From the NCBI GenBank assembly GCA_030591745.1, contig JAUVAM010000002.1, positions 1 to 20,226 of the forward strand: DNA of 20,226 nucleotides, in the 5' to 3' direction. Positions 1 to 7,881 of the stretch are shown here, piece after piece. The position numbers and the translations under genes were made by a program. The notes beneath the pieces are model-generated. The model was not told the origin of the DNA, did no database searches, and saw nothing but the letters and a program-made list of their open reading frames with translations. Positions within the stretch are counted from its first letter, which is position 1; each line of letters opens with the position of its first letter. Origin of the DNA: Deltaproteobacteria bacterium. GTDB lineage: Bacteria; Myxococcota; B64-G9.

Positions 1-239
1 ACACCTACGACAAGCAGAGCCAACGCTTCGCCGTGGATCTCGCCAAGGCACCCGAGGTCATCGGCAAACTTGCCCACGATTTGCTCATGGTGCAGGCCGA
101 GGGCAGCTACGAAGGTGCCGGCAAGCTGATCGAGCGCTACGGCAAGCCGAAGCCGGAGATGCTGGATCGATTGACTTCTTTAAGCTCAATCCCTGTAGAT
201 ATCTTCCCCGAATTCGAGATCGAAGCGGGGCAGCAGTAG
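1..239 (+). CDS. C-terminal fragment of a probable M49 (dipeptidyl-peptidase III-like) metallopeptidase
   Basis: The reading frame is open from base 3 at the left edge and stops at TAG 237-239, so only the last 78 residues are visible and the start lies outside the window. A GTG at 33 is an internal codon rather than a start, since the frame continues upstream with coding-like residues (TYDKQSQRFA). The fragment is mostly helical and ends in IPVDIFPEFE. A tail of the form 'helix, DLL-x-Q, short helix with YG, then IPVDI' recalls the C-terminal end of bacterial M49 family proteins as I remember them. The catalytic HExxGH/EExxAD motifs would be upstream and cannot be checked. The gene converges on the PilZ gene with a 21 bp gap and no visible terminator. 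The family call is a resemblance only. Confidence 0.5.
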   Translation, partial: TYDKQSQRFAVDLAKAPEVIGKLAHDLLMVQAEGSYEGAGKLIERYGKPKPEMLDRLTSLSSIPVDIFPEFEIEAGQQ

Positions 240-260
240 TTTCTCTTTTGATCTAAAGTC

Positions 261-638
261 CTAATTCAACAGGTGCTCCTGGCGGAGTGACTCCATCAAT
301 TCCGCACGCTTGCGACGGCCGACGTAACGCCGGATGCGTTCGGCATCCTGGCTGCTCAGGCGGGTGAATTCGATGGCCCTGCCCGTGGTTTGTTCCTGGG
401 AGAGATCGGAGACCACCCGGCCCCTGGCCCGCACCGGGGCCAAATCGTCAGGCAGGCAGAATTCGATGAAGAGGGCCTCCGGTTCTCGGGGCACGGGTCC
501 CAAGGGCATAATATAGTGAATACCGCGCTCGCTGATGTCCGTGGCACGAGCCAAGGTCATGGCCTCACAATTTTCTTCGGTGAGGAAGACGCTGATGTCA
601 GCCCGCAAAAATTCCCTTTTTTCCGCCATCGATTCCAT
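261..638 (-). CDS. PilZ domain protein (putative c-di-GMP receptor)
   Basis: This is a single-domain PilZ protein of 125 aa. PilZ domains bind the second messenger cyclic di-GMP, and both signature elements are visible: RxxxR at R8-R12 (REFLR) and the D/NxSxxG motif at D34-G39 (DISERG), followed by the beta-barrel strands (LFIEFCLP, RARGRVV, GRAIEF). The C-terminus is a basic helix (about 97-122). The frame could open at 689, but the ATG at 638 is chosen because GGAGGG lies 5 nt upstream of it and the predicted transcription start near 681 would exclude a start at 689. There is no enzymatic or transmembrane domain, so it probably acts as a cytoplasmic adaptor. Its output partner is unknown. 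It has its own promoter overlapping a palindromic element. Confidence 0.88.
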   Translation of the reverse strand: MESMAEKREFLRADISVFLTEENCEAMTLARATDISERGIHYIMPLGPVPREPEALFIEFCLPDDLAPVRARGRVVSDLSQEQTTGRAIEFTRLSSQDAERIRRYVGRRKRAELMESLRQEHLLN

Positions 639-674
639 GTCGCCCTCCAGAAGGCACCCTGCGCGGGTAGTTGT

Positions 675-706
675 GGTTACATGTGCCATTGTAACCTACA
701 TGTAGG
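675..706. promoter_or_regulatory. Palindromic elements over the PilZ promoter (candidate operator)
   Basis: A perfect 12-bp palindrome, CCTACATGTAGG (695-706), lies in the -35/-10 spacer of the minus-strand promoter. A second ACATGT core (679-684), 19 bp away centre to centre, falls at the predicted transcription start. An inverted pair GGTTAC (675-680)/GTAACC (691-696) joins the two. Two copies of one core on the same DNA face across a promoter are typical of a dimeric repressor site. The regulator is not identifiable from the sequence. Confidence 0.5.
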
Positions 707-715
707 ACACGTCAA
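688..715 (-). promoter_or_regulatory. Sigma-70-type promoter for the PilZ gene at 261-638
   Basis: On the minus strand, TTGACG (-35, 715 to 710) is followed by a 16-bp spacer and TACAAT (-10, 693 to 688). Each hexamer matches the consensus at five of six positions. Transcription would start near 681, giving a leader of about 43 nt before the ATG at 638. Confidence 0.6.
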
Positions 716-815
716 CTTTTTGACCAGGTTTTTTGATGAAGTGGCGGTTTGACAGTCGCTGGCCTGGGTGGTCAACTCGTCGGCGAGCCATGTGGGCTAA
801 TGAGGGAGGGTTGAA

Positions 816-1985
816 ATGAAGATGTTTTGTCCCGCCTGCGGCACGGATCAAAGCCGCCCGGCGAGCGAGATTCCTGGTGATGAAAAAATAGAATGTGAAA
901 AATGCGGCTTTCGGTTTAAGGCGAGCATGAAGCAAGGCGACAGCAAGATTGGGGCTGATGGCTCTGTTTCAAAAACGCGATGGTCTGGACGGTTGCCCTG
1001 GCCAGGCAGTGGGCGTTCCGGCTCAGGTTTTCGTTTTCGTGATCTCTTTGCAGCTTTGCAGGCACCCTTGGATATAAGAAAGACCCTGGTTTCGGCTTTG
1101 GGTATTTTTGTTGGACTCTTGCTCTTGGCCTTGATGACCTGGCTGGGCAGCTTGACCCGCTCGGGCGTGGGCGCCACCATCGGCACCATCATCGGTCTGT
1201 TGATCTTTTGGGCCTGCACCTTCCTGGGCGTGGGAATCGCCACCCGCCTCGTGGATTTGGAGATGCGCACAGGCAAACGCCAGCCCTTTTCCCTGGGCCT
1301 GAATTTTCTAAAGAAGCGTCTGAGCTTGGTGTTGGGTACGCCCTTCTTGTTCTTGGCCGGCATTGTGGCCCTGGGCGCGGGCATGGCGATTTTGGCCTTG
1401 TTGGCGCGTATTCCATATGCCGGACCGATCCTCTATGGTTTCTCGTTCGTCCTTACCCTTCTTCTGGCCCTGGGCGCCGTGCTGATGAGCTTGCTGTTGT
1501 TGCTGACTACTTTTTCCTATATTCCAGCCGCCGGAGATGATGATTGTGGGCCGATCATGGCCGTCCGTCGGGTCGGCCGATTGTTCTCGGCCAAGCCGGG
1601 GTGGTATCTGCTGAACTGGCTGGTGGCCATCTTGGCTTCGGTTTTCCTTCTCTATCTTTTTGGTCAGCTTTTCGACAAGGCCTTCTTTTTCATCGAATGG
1701 ATCGGCGGCAAGCTGGGAGGCGGCGAGGTTTCCCGCGTGTTTCTTTCCATGCCGGGTGCCCTTTTTGCCCTTGTCATCTTGTTCATGCCGTCTTTGGCCG
1801 GTCATTTGAGCGTCGCCTCAAGCGGGGGCTGGCAGTTTGATCTGGCAGGCTGGCTTGTGCTTCTGACCGTGATGTTGGCCGTGTCCATGGTATTGGGTTT
1901 TGTGATGACTTACTTAAGCGCCGCGGGCGTGGTGAACCACCACTTGCTTGAGCAGAAGATCAAGGCCAAACCGAAGAGAGAATAA
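816..1985 (+). CDS. Zinc-ribbon-containing multi-pass membrane protein
   Basis: The 389-aa product starts with a short zinc ribbon: C5-P-A-C8 and C27-E-K-C30, each pair followed by G, as in the MJ0042-type finger-like domain common at the N-terminus of deltaproteobacterial proteins. After a basic, Gly/Ser-rich linker (about 38-75), six or seven hydrophobic segments follow (about 88-110, 118-142, 172-197, 203-235, 264-285, 312-330, 342-370). The tail is basic (KIKAKPKRE), consistent with a cytoplasmic end. The ATG at 816 has GGGAGGG 5 nt upstream. A TTGACA at 749-754 could be a -35 box, but I find no convincing -10. The function is unknown: the ribbon may bind nucleic acid or a protein partner at the membrane. 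The gene ends 11 bp from the convergent hinT gene. Confidence 0.8.
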   Translation: MKMFCPACGTDQSRPASEIPGDEKIECEKCGFRFKASMKQGDSKIGADGSVSKTRWSGRLPWPGSGRSGSGFRFRDLFAALQAPLDIRKTLVSALGIFVGLLLLALMTWLGSLTRSGVGATIGTIIGLLIFWACTFLGVGIATRLVDLEMRTGKRQPFSLGLNFLKKRLSLVLGTPFLFLAGIVALGAGMAILALLARIPYAGPILYGFSFVLTLLLALGAVLMSLLLLLTTFSYIPAAGDDDCGPIMAVRRVGRLFSAKPGWYLLNWLVAILASVFLLYLFGQLFDKAFFFIEWIGGKLGGGEVSRVFLSMPGALFALVILFMPSLAGHLSVASSGGWQFDLAGWLVLLTVMLAVSMVLGFVMTYLSAAGVVNHHLLEQKIKAKPKRE

Positions 1986-1996
1986 TGAGCCCAGAC

Positions 1997-2341
1997 TCAG
2001 CCCGGCGGCCAGCCCATGCCGCGCCCTCCGAGGAGATGGAAGTGAAGATGGAAGACCTCTTGACCGCCGTCCTTGTTGCAGTTGACGACGATGCGGTAAC
2101 CGGTCTCGGCAACACCGAGCTGGGTGGCCACCTTGCCGACGGCCTGGATCAGATGGGCGATGGCATCTCCCTGGGCGGGGCCGATGTCATTCAGGGTGGC
2201 GACATGCTTGGTGGGAATGATCACCACATGAACAGGAGCCGCGGGATGGATGTCCTTGAAAGCCAGACAGTGCTCGTCTCGGTAGATGATTTCGGCGGGG
2301 ATCTCCCCGTCGCGGATTTTACAAAAAATGCAATCGGTCAT
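1997..2341 (-). CDS. hinT: HIT family protein, HinT-type purine nucleoside phosphoramidase
   Basis: This is a 114-aa histidine-triad protein, close to the usual HinT length. The triad H98-L-H100-F-H102-L-L-G-G is near the C-terminus; the middle histidine of the triad is the nucleophile in this family. The N-terminal C4-I-F-C7 matches the zinc-binding pair of many bacterial HIT proteins. Other family features are visible: IIYRDEHCLAFKDI, HPAAPVHVVIIP and KHV. HinT hydrolyses adenosine 5'-phosphoramidates, including lysyl-AMP, in the cytoplasm. The ATG at 2341 is preceded by AGGAGG at 5 nt spacing. Its 5' end is divergent from the lipoprotein gene starting about 80 bp away. The plus-strand frame that crosses hinT is antisense to it. 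Confidence 0.93.
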   Translation of the reverse strand: MTDCIFCKIRDGEIPAEIIYRDEHCLAFKDIHPAAPVHVVIIPTKHVATLNDIGPAQGDAIAHLIQAVGKVATQLGVAETGYRIVVNCNKDGGQEVFHLHFHLLGGRGMGWPPG

Positions 2342-2419
2342 GGGGGCCTCCTCGCGAATGCGCCTTTAGCTGTTCGCGTACCACGACAGGCCGGAAAATA
2401 TCAAGCAACACGACATGCT

Positions 2420-2872
2420 TTGCTTTTGTCGGCCATTGTGATCTGTCTGGCCATGCTGACGGGCTGCCCCTCGGTCTCCGGCCCCTCGCCGAGTGACCTC
2501 CGTGGTCAAGTGGATCGTTTCCATCATGACCTTCGCTGGAAGTACAACAATACGGTGGTTAAGCGGGTCAATCCCGAGTTCGCCGAGGATTTTTTGGATG
2601 TCTTAGAGGACCTGAACAAGGATCTTAAGATTACGGATTGGGATGTGCGGCGGGTTAAAATCGTTGAAGAGAAGAACGAGAAAACAGGAGAGAAGAAGCG
2701 CGTCGCCCGTTTGAAGGTTCACCTTACTTACTACCTTATGCCTTCAACGGTCTTGCATGATGAAAACGTTAAGCAAGTTTGGGAAGAACAAGGGGGCCGG
2801 TGGTTTCTGATCTCAATGAAGGGTGGCCCCTTGACCTTTCCTCCGCCCGAAGAGGGAGATGACGAAAACTGA
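2420..2872 (+). CDS. Small putative lipoprotein
   Basis: About 150 aa. A hydrophobic stretch ends in a lipobox, LTGC (lipidated Cys at codon 2465-2467), so the product is probably exported and anchored by lipid. The mature part is charged and helix/strand mixed (DFLDVLEDLNKDLKITDWDVRR, with residues about 50-75) and ends in an Asp/Glu-rich tail; it looks like a small accessory domain and I do not recognise its family. The start is uncertain: no ATG or GTG precedes the hydrophobic region in frame for a plausible distance, the best candidates are TTG at 2420 or 2426, and neither has a Shine-Dalgarno site. A start at 2420 leaves a signal peptide without the usual basic residues, though an Arg-His pair lies just upstream in frame. 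Its stop overlaps the pseudouridine synthase start by 14 nt, suggesting co-translation. Confidence 0.6.
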   Translation: MLLSAIVICLAMLTGCPSVSGPSPSDLRGQVDRFHHDLRWKYNNTVVKRVNPEFAEDFLDVLEDLNKDLKITDWDVRRVKIVEEKNEKTGEKKRVARLKVHLTYYLMPSTVLHDENVKQVWEEQGGRWFLISMKGGPLTFPPPEEGDDEN

Positions 2873-3638
2873 GTCAGAAGATCCGCGCATCCTCAACGAG
2901 GATTCGCAGATGCTTTGCCTGGCCAAGCCGGCGGGCATGCATGTGTTTGGGGAGACGGGCAGTCTCTCGGCCTGGCTGTTGGAGCGAAAGCCCGAGCTGT
3001 CCGGGGTGGGGCCTTCGGAGCAGCCCGCCATCGCGCATCGTCTGGACCTGCAAACTTCGGGCGTGATGCTGGTGGCCAAGACCGCCGAGTCCTATTTGCG
3101 GCTGCGCCAGTCTTTTTCTACAGGCGAAATGCGAAAGGATTATTTGGCCCTGGTCTGCGGCCATCTGGACAAGTCGACCGAGGTAAAGGCGGCCCTCGGC
3201 GGTCGCTACCGGCGGTCGCAGCGGGTGTGGGTGGATGACGGCAGCAAGAAGCTCAGAGGACTGCAAGCAGCACACACCCTTGTCGAGCCCTTGACCAAGG
3301 GGAGCCTGGCGGGACAGCCGGTCAGTCTTTTGCGAACCCGCATGCACAGTGGCGCGCGGCACCAGATTCGCGCGCACCTCGCGCACCTTGGTTTTCCTAT
3401 CGTTGGAGACCTGCGCTATGGCGCGAAGCAGGGCCTGGGTGAAACCCAAGACCGATTTTTTCTGCACGCCTGGATTGTTGTCGGACCGCATCCGGCCGAG
3501 GCAGGTGAAGAGAGAAGTTGGACTTGTCCCTTGCCTGAAGCGCTTCGATTGGTTTTGCTGCGGGCGGAGATAAATGAAATCGACCTTCCCCGGATCTTCC
3601 ACCCCGAGAGCCTTGACGAAAGACCAAGTCCTCGATAG
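2859..3638 (+). CDS. RluA family pseudouridine synthase
   Basis: The 259-aa protein is a stand-alone RluA/RsuA-superfamily catalytic domain. The hallmark HRLDLQTSG lies at 60-68 with the catalytic aspartate at D63, and the later RluA motif GARHQIRAHLAHLG (165-178) and PIVGDLRYG (180-188) are intact. It isomerises uridine to pseudouridine in rRNA or tRNA. There is no N-terminal S4 domain, so it resembles the RluA/TruC-type single-domain enzymes more than RluC/RluD, and the target base cannot be assigned. The ATG at 2859 lies inside the 3' end of the lipoprotein gene, with AGAGGG unusually close (2 nt), consistent with translational coupling. Confidence 0.92.
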   Translation: MTKTESEDPRILNEDSQMLCLAKPAGMHVFGETGSLSAWLLERKPELSGVGPSEQPAIAHRLDLQTSGVMLVAKTAESYLRLRQSFSTGEMRKDYLALVCGHLDKSTEVKAALGGRYRRSQRVWVDDGSKKLRGLQAAHTLVEPLTKGSLAGQPVSLLRTRMHSGARHQIRAHLAHLGFPIVGDLRYGAKQGLGETQDRFFLHAWIVVGPHPAEAGEERSWTCPLPEALRLVLLRAEINEIDLPRIFHPESLDERPSPR

Positions 3639-3709
3639 GTTTGGATCGATCTAGCGACAAAGGCATAGGGGCCAGGGCCGCGGATAGGAGAGGCGAGAGG
3701 GTGTGGAGC

Positions 3710-4336
3710 ATGCGGAGTATTAAGGTTGAATTGCGCGATAGGCGTGATTTTTTGGCTTGTTATTTGTCTGACCCCCCCCATGGGGGCATGGTTGTGCGAT
3801 CGCAAGAGGCATTGAGCGAAGGCGAGTTGCTTGAGTTGAATCTGAGGCTGCTCAATTTGGATCAGGAAGTACCCATGCGCGGGCTGGTCCTTTGGCGCAG
3901 GATGTCAGATGCAGGCTCCTTTGAGCTGGGGGTGGGGTTTCTGTCCACGGAGGCCGTCAAGCGGGAAGAGCTCTTGACGGGTACAGTCGACGGCATTTAT
4001 TCGGAACGACGGGAAAAACGCTATTCTGTCTCGCTGAAGGTCACCTACGAAACAGCTTCTGATTTCATCATTGACTACACCCGTAACATTTCGTCGGGCG
4101 GGATCTTCATCACCAGCAAGTCCTCGCCGACTTTAAATTCGAGCCTTTCCTTTAGCCTGCATCCTCCTGGAGAAGTTGAGCCCCTCGAGCTTCGCGGACA
4201 GGTGGCCTGGATCAAGAAGGGCCAGGGTTTCGGTGTGCGCTTTCGTGACCTTGGTTTGACCGATCGAGAGCGACTCGACAAGCTGGTCGTGCATTTCTCC
4301 TCGAGCGTCCCCCGCCACCCCACGGCCGTAACCTGA
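3710..4336 (+). CDS. PilZ domain protein with degenerate N-terminal PilZ-like lobe
   Basis: The 208-aa product has two consecutive beta-barrel lobes. The C-terminal one (about 98-190) is a full PilZ domain: RREKR (R100-R104, RxxxR) and NISSGG (N126, S128, G131), then the strands LRGQVAWI and GFGVRF. It resembles the myxobacterial PilZ paralogue group (TIGR02266-like). The N-terminal lobe (about 8-80) has the same strand pattern (GGMVV, MRGLVLW, ELGVGFL) but lacks the RxxxR and DxSxxG residues, so it is probably non-binding. The ATG at 3710 is chosen over an in-frame TTG at 3641 because AGAGGG lies 8 nt upstream. The gene is 71 bp after the pseudouridine synthase on the same strand and converges on mfd with an 8 bp gap. 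Confidence 0.87.
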   Translation: MRSIKVELRDRRDFLACYLSDPPHGGMVVRSQEALSEGELLELNLRLLNLDQEVPMRGLVLWRRMSDAGSFELGVGFLSTEAVKREELLTGTVDGIYSERREKRYSVSLKVTYETASDFIIDYTRNISSGGIFITSKSSPTLNSSLSFSLHPPGEVEPLELRGQVAWIKKGQGFGVRFRDLGLTDRERLDKLVVHFSSSVPRHPTAVT

Positions 4337-4344
4337 TCCTCATG

Positions 4345-7300
4345 CTATTTTTTGGCAAGGGCCTGTAAGCGGGTCGCCAACTGGCGTGCTGCGGGCAAAG
4401 GCTGAGATCGATCTTCTCCCGAAAGCTCAATGATCATGGCGCCGGCAGGATCAAGGCGAGCTCTGCTGGCTTGCTCGGATGAGATCTGTACGAAGGGGGC
4501 CGGATCGAAGTTGCCAGAGGTGTCGAGCTCGAAGCGTAGTTGGCCCGCCCGCCAGGTCAGGCTGGGGACGCCCAGTTCGCGAAGTTGTGCCTTCAGGGCC
4601 ATGAGCTCGATGAGGTTGGAGAGTTCCGGCGGGCCAGGACCGAAGCGATCCACAATCTCCTGTTCAAGCTCGAAGACGGCCTCAACACTTTCCGCGCGGC
4701 TGAGGCGGGCATATAGATCCAGCCTGTGGTCCAATTCGGGCACGTAGTCTTCCGCCAGCAAGCCGGCTACCGGAAGTTTGATCTCAGGATCCAGGCCGGA
4801 GCCTTGTCCCTTGCCCTTTACCTCCATGATGGCGCGTTCCAGCAAGCGACTGTAGAGGTCGAATCCGATGGCCTTGATGTGACCGGATTGGGCCTTACCA
4901 AGCAGATTGCCCGCGCCTCGGATCTCGAGATCCCGGCTTGCCAATTTGAACCCTGCGCCCAAGTCTGAAGCATCGGCCAGGGCCTCAAGGCGCTTGCGCG
5001 CGTCGGAGGAAACCGAGTCCAGTCCGGGAATGAGGAAATAGGCATAAGCTCGTTCGGCGGCTCGTCCGACGCGGCCTCGTATTTGATAGAGCTGTGCCAG
5101 GCCGAAGCGATCCGCACGATTGACGATGACCGTGTTGGCGGTAGGGATGTCCAAGCCAGACTCAATGATGGAAGTGGACAGAAGCACATCGACCCGGCGC
5201 TCGATGAAGTCTTGCATGACCTGCTCAAGTTCGCGCACGGGCAACTGGCCGTGACCGATGGCCACGCGGGCATCGGGCACCACTCGCTTGAGAAAGCGAG
5301 ACATGGCGGGCAGGCTCCTGACAAAATTGTGAACAAAAAAGACCTGTCCGCCCCGTTGGCGCTCACGCTGTATGGCCTCAGCCACCACGCGCTCCGAAAA
5401 GCGGGTGATGATGGTGCGAACGGCCCGCCGACCCGGAGGAGGCGTGCGAATGACGCTGATGGGCCGGAGTCCCGACATGCCCAACTGTAAGGTACGGGGC
5501 AGGGGCGAGGCGGTCATGGTCAAGACATCCACGTTTTCCCTGAGTTGCTTAAGTCGTTCTTTTTGCTTTACGCCGAATCGATGCTCCTCGTCGATGACCA
5601 GCAGTCCCAGGTTTTTGTATCTTACGGCATCTGTCAGCAGGCGGTGGGTGCCGACCAATACATCGATCAGGCCCTCCTCCAGTTGCTGATGAATGCTGGA
5701 TACATCCGAAGCAGGGGTCAGGCGACTGAGCATGGCTACATTTACACCCACGGCATCCAGGCGCTCTCGGAAAGTCGCCAGGTGTTGCATGGCGAGGATG
5801 GTGGTGGGCACCAGGACAGCGGTCTGCCGGCCGGAAAGGGCATTGAGGTAGGCTGCCCGGATGGCCACCTCGGTTTTGCCGAAGCCCACATCGCCACAGA
5901 CAAGCCGATCCATGGCATGGGGGCTCTGCATGTCGCGTATCACCTCGTCGATGGTCTGGCGCTGATCCTCCGTTTCTTCATAAGGAAAGCTGGCTGAAAG
6001 GGCCCGGAATTGATCATCCACTTGCACCGCCTGTGGCCCGCGCAGGCTGCGTCTTTGGGCCTCCGTTCTCACCAGCTCATCGGCCATTTCCAACAATGAT
6101 TCGGCAATGCGCTTCTTGGTCCGCAGCCAACTCTTGCCACCCAATTTGTTGAGGCCGACGGATTCCGCATCGCCGCCGGTGTATCTTTCCAGCAAGCTCA
6201 TGCGTGTGACAGGCAGGTAGAGCTTGTCCTCGTCACGAAAGAACAAAGCCAAAAAGTCAGACTCGCTGCCCGCTACTTCAAGCTTAACCAGGCCGTCAAA
6301 ACGGGCGATGCCGAAATCCGAATGAACCACCAACTCCCCGGGCTTGAGGCTCGCCACCTGTCGAGCTGGTTTTGGTGGCCGACTGCGCCGCGCTGGGCGA
6401 CCAAAGACTTCATTGTCCGGGACGATGGCCAACTTGGCCCAGGGCGCGACAAAGCCCTGATCGAGCTCGCCGGGTATAATGCGAGCGAAAAGATTGGGTG
6501 TGTTCTGTTTGAGCCAATCCCAGTCGAAAGGCTCTTGCTCGATGCGTACCGCCAGGCCTCTGCTTTGAATCATCTGCGCCAATTGGCGTGCTCGCCCCGG
6601 GCGTGCAGCGCAAAGGAAGGGCCGAAGTCCCTCCCGCCGCCAGGTTTTTAGGCGCTCGGTCAAGGGTTCGATGGCGTCATCCTCGGGACCAGCCGCCATG
6701 ATGGCCTGACGCAGGCCGCTGACGGGCTCAGATGGCAGATTGATTTCAAGGGCTGGTGTTGATTCTTCCTTGGCACTCTCGTTGAGTCCGAATGAGAGAT
6801 TTTGCATGGCACCCAGGCGATCTTCGACTTCGGCTGGCGACAAGAGCAAGCGCTCGGGCGAAAAGACCAACTCGTTGCCTTTCAGGGCCTGCTCATAGCC
6901 TGCTTGTGCGTTGGCGTAGAAGGTCCTCACCTCGGCTTGCACTGCTCCCGGATCGTCGATCAAGATTCGGGTGTCTTCGGGAAAAAAATCCAACAGGCAA
7001 TCTGGATTTGCTTCAAAGGCAGGCAGGAGAGACTCGATGCCGAAGTATCGCAAGCCTTCGTCGATTTGGCGCCGGTGGCGCAGAATCTTGTGGCTGGGCA
7101 GATCCAGGGCCGCGCCCAGGGCATCAACGGCCGCCAGAGCGCGAGTGCGACTCTCTGGATCTTGCAGAATCTCCTGAACAGGACCCAGGTAGGCGCAATC
7201 GCTTTTGGCCACCGTTCGTTGGCTGGCCGGATCAAAAACCCGAATCGACTCGACTTCGTCTCCCAGCAACTCGATCCGAAGAGGCAGGGCCAGTTGCGGC

Positions 7301-7848
7301 GTAAACACATCCAAGATGCCGCCGCGGATGGCGAAGTGTCCAGGATCCTCCACCAGGGGTACGCTCAAATAGCCGGCCCTCACCAGATTTTCCGTGAAGG
7401 CGCGGCGATCCAGCTCTTGACCCACCAAGATCAGCTGACTTGTTTTTTCAAGGCTTTGGCGAGACAAACCCAACCGCATCAAGGCCTGCACGGAGCAGAT
7501 CATGAGCTTGGGCGGGGAACCCTGGGCCAGGCGAAACAGCAGAGCCAGGCGTTCTGCGGTGGCCTCGCGGTCAGGAGACAGATCTTCGTAAGGCGAGGCC
7601 TGATGTAGCGGGAAAGGAGCCCAAACACCAGCGAAGGGATCGCCGGGGTCCTGGTCCTGACGATCCCAGAAGAGACTCAAGGACCTGGCCGCTTGTTCGG
7701 CGCGGCGTTCATCGGGAAGCAGCCAAAGCAAGGGGCTGTTCAGTTGGCGGCAAAGCCCAGCTGCCACGAAGGCCCGGGCGGAATCGTTGACCCCAGACAG
7801 GTGGACCCGTTTGTGGTGCCTTGCCTCTTCAAAGAGGCGAGAAAACAT
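4345..7848 (-). CDS. mfd: Transcription-repair coupling factor Mfd
   Basis: The 1167-aa length is normal for Mfd. In order: a UvrB-like N-terminal region (about 1-340) with FPLHQASPYEDLSPDREATAERL-type residues near 80-105, which recruits UvrA; a CarD-like RNA-polymerase-interacting domain (about 497-590, LKPGELVVHSDFGIARFDG around H509); a RecG-like translocase with Walker A GDVGFGKT (652-659), DEEH box (753-756) and motif VI QIRGRVGR (922-929); and the C-terminal TRCF domain (about 1010-1140). Mfd removes RNA polymerase stalled at DNA lesions and hands the site to UvrA/B. All key motifs are intact. The ATG at 7848 has no visible Shine-Dalgarno site. It starts only 33 bp after the stop of the preceding surface-protein gene with no terminator between, so it may be read through from there. 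Confidence 0.97.
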   Translation of the reverse strand: MFSRLFEEARHHKRVHLSGVNDSARAFVAAGLCRQLNSPLLWLLPDERRAEQAARSLSLFWDRQDQDPGDPFAGVWAPFPLHQASPYEDLSPDREATAERLALLFRLAQGSPPKLMICSVQALMRLGLSRQSLEKTSQLILVGQELDRRAFTENLVRAGYLSVPLVEDPGHFAIRGGILDVFTPQLALPLRIELLGDEVESIRVFDPASQRTVAKSDCAYLGPVQEILQDPESRTRALAAVDALGAALDLPSHKILRHRRQIDEGLRYFGIESLLPAFEANPDCLLDFFPEDTRILIDDPGAVQAEVRTFYANAQAGYEQALKGNELVFSPERLLLSPAEVEDRLGAMQNLSFGLNESAKEESTPALEINLPSEPVSGLRQAIMAAGPEDDAIEPLTERLKTWRREGLRPFLCAARPGRARQLAQMIQSRGLAVRIEQEPFDWDWLKQNTPNLFARIIPGELDQGFVAPWAKLAIVPDNEVFGRPARRSRPPKPARQVASLKPGELVVHSDFGIARFDGLVKLEVAGSESDFLALFFRDEDKLYLPVTRMSLLERYTGGDAESVGLNKLGGKSWLRTKKRIAESLLEMADELVRTEAQRRSLRGPQAVQVDDQFRALSASFPYEETEDQRQTIDEVIRDMQSPHAMDRLVCGDVGFGKTEVAIRAAYLNALSGRQTAVLVPTTILAMQHLATFRERLDAVGVNVAMLSRLTPASDVSSIHQQLEEGLIDVLVGTHRLLTDAVRYKNLGLLVIDEEHRFGVKQKERLKQLRENVDVLTMTASPLPRTLQLGMSGLRPISVIRTPPPGRRAVRTIITRFSERVVAEAIQRERQRGGQVFFVHNFVRSLPAMSRFLKRVVPDARVAIGHGQLPVRELEQVMQDFIERRVDVLLSTSIIESGLDIPTANTVIVNRADRFGLAQLYQIRGRVGRAAERAYAYFLIPGLDSVSSDARKRLEALADASDLGAGFKLASRDLEIRGAGNLLGKAQSGHIKAIGFDLYSRLLERAIMEVKGKGQGSGLDPEIKLPVAGLLAEDYVPELDHRLDLYARLSRAESVEAVFELEQEIVDRFGPGPPELSNLIELMALKAQLRELGVPSLTWRAGQLRFELDTSGNFDPAPFVQISSEQASRARLDPAGAMIIELSGEDRSQPLPAARQLATRLQALAKK

Positions 7849-7881
7849 GTCAGGAGAAGAGGGGGTGGGCAGAGAAGACCC

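Noticed and set aside
749..777. Possible promoter upstream of the zinc-ribbon membrane protein
   Set aside because: TTGACA is present at 749-754, but the hexamer at 17 bp spacing (TCAACT) matches the -10 consensus poorly, so it is not called as a promoter.
1985..2419. N-terminal half of the plus-strand frame that ends as the lipoprotein
   Set aside because: This segment is antisense to hinT, which has the HIT triad and a strong ribosome binding site. The signal-peptide region begins only near 2420.
2874..3602. Minus-strand open frame of 242 codons opposite the pseudouridine synthase
   Set aside because: The plus-strand frame carries HRLDLQTSG and other RluA motifs; the antisense translation shows none.
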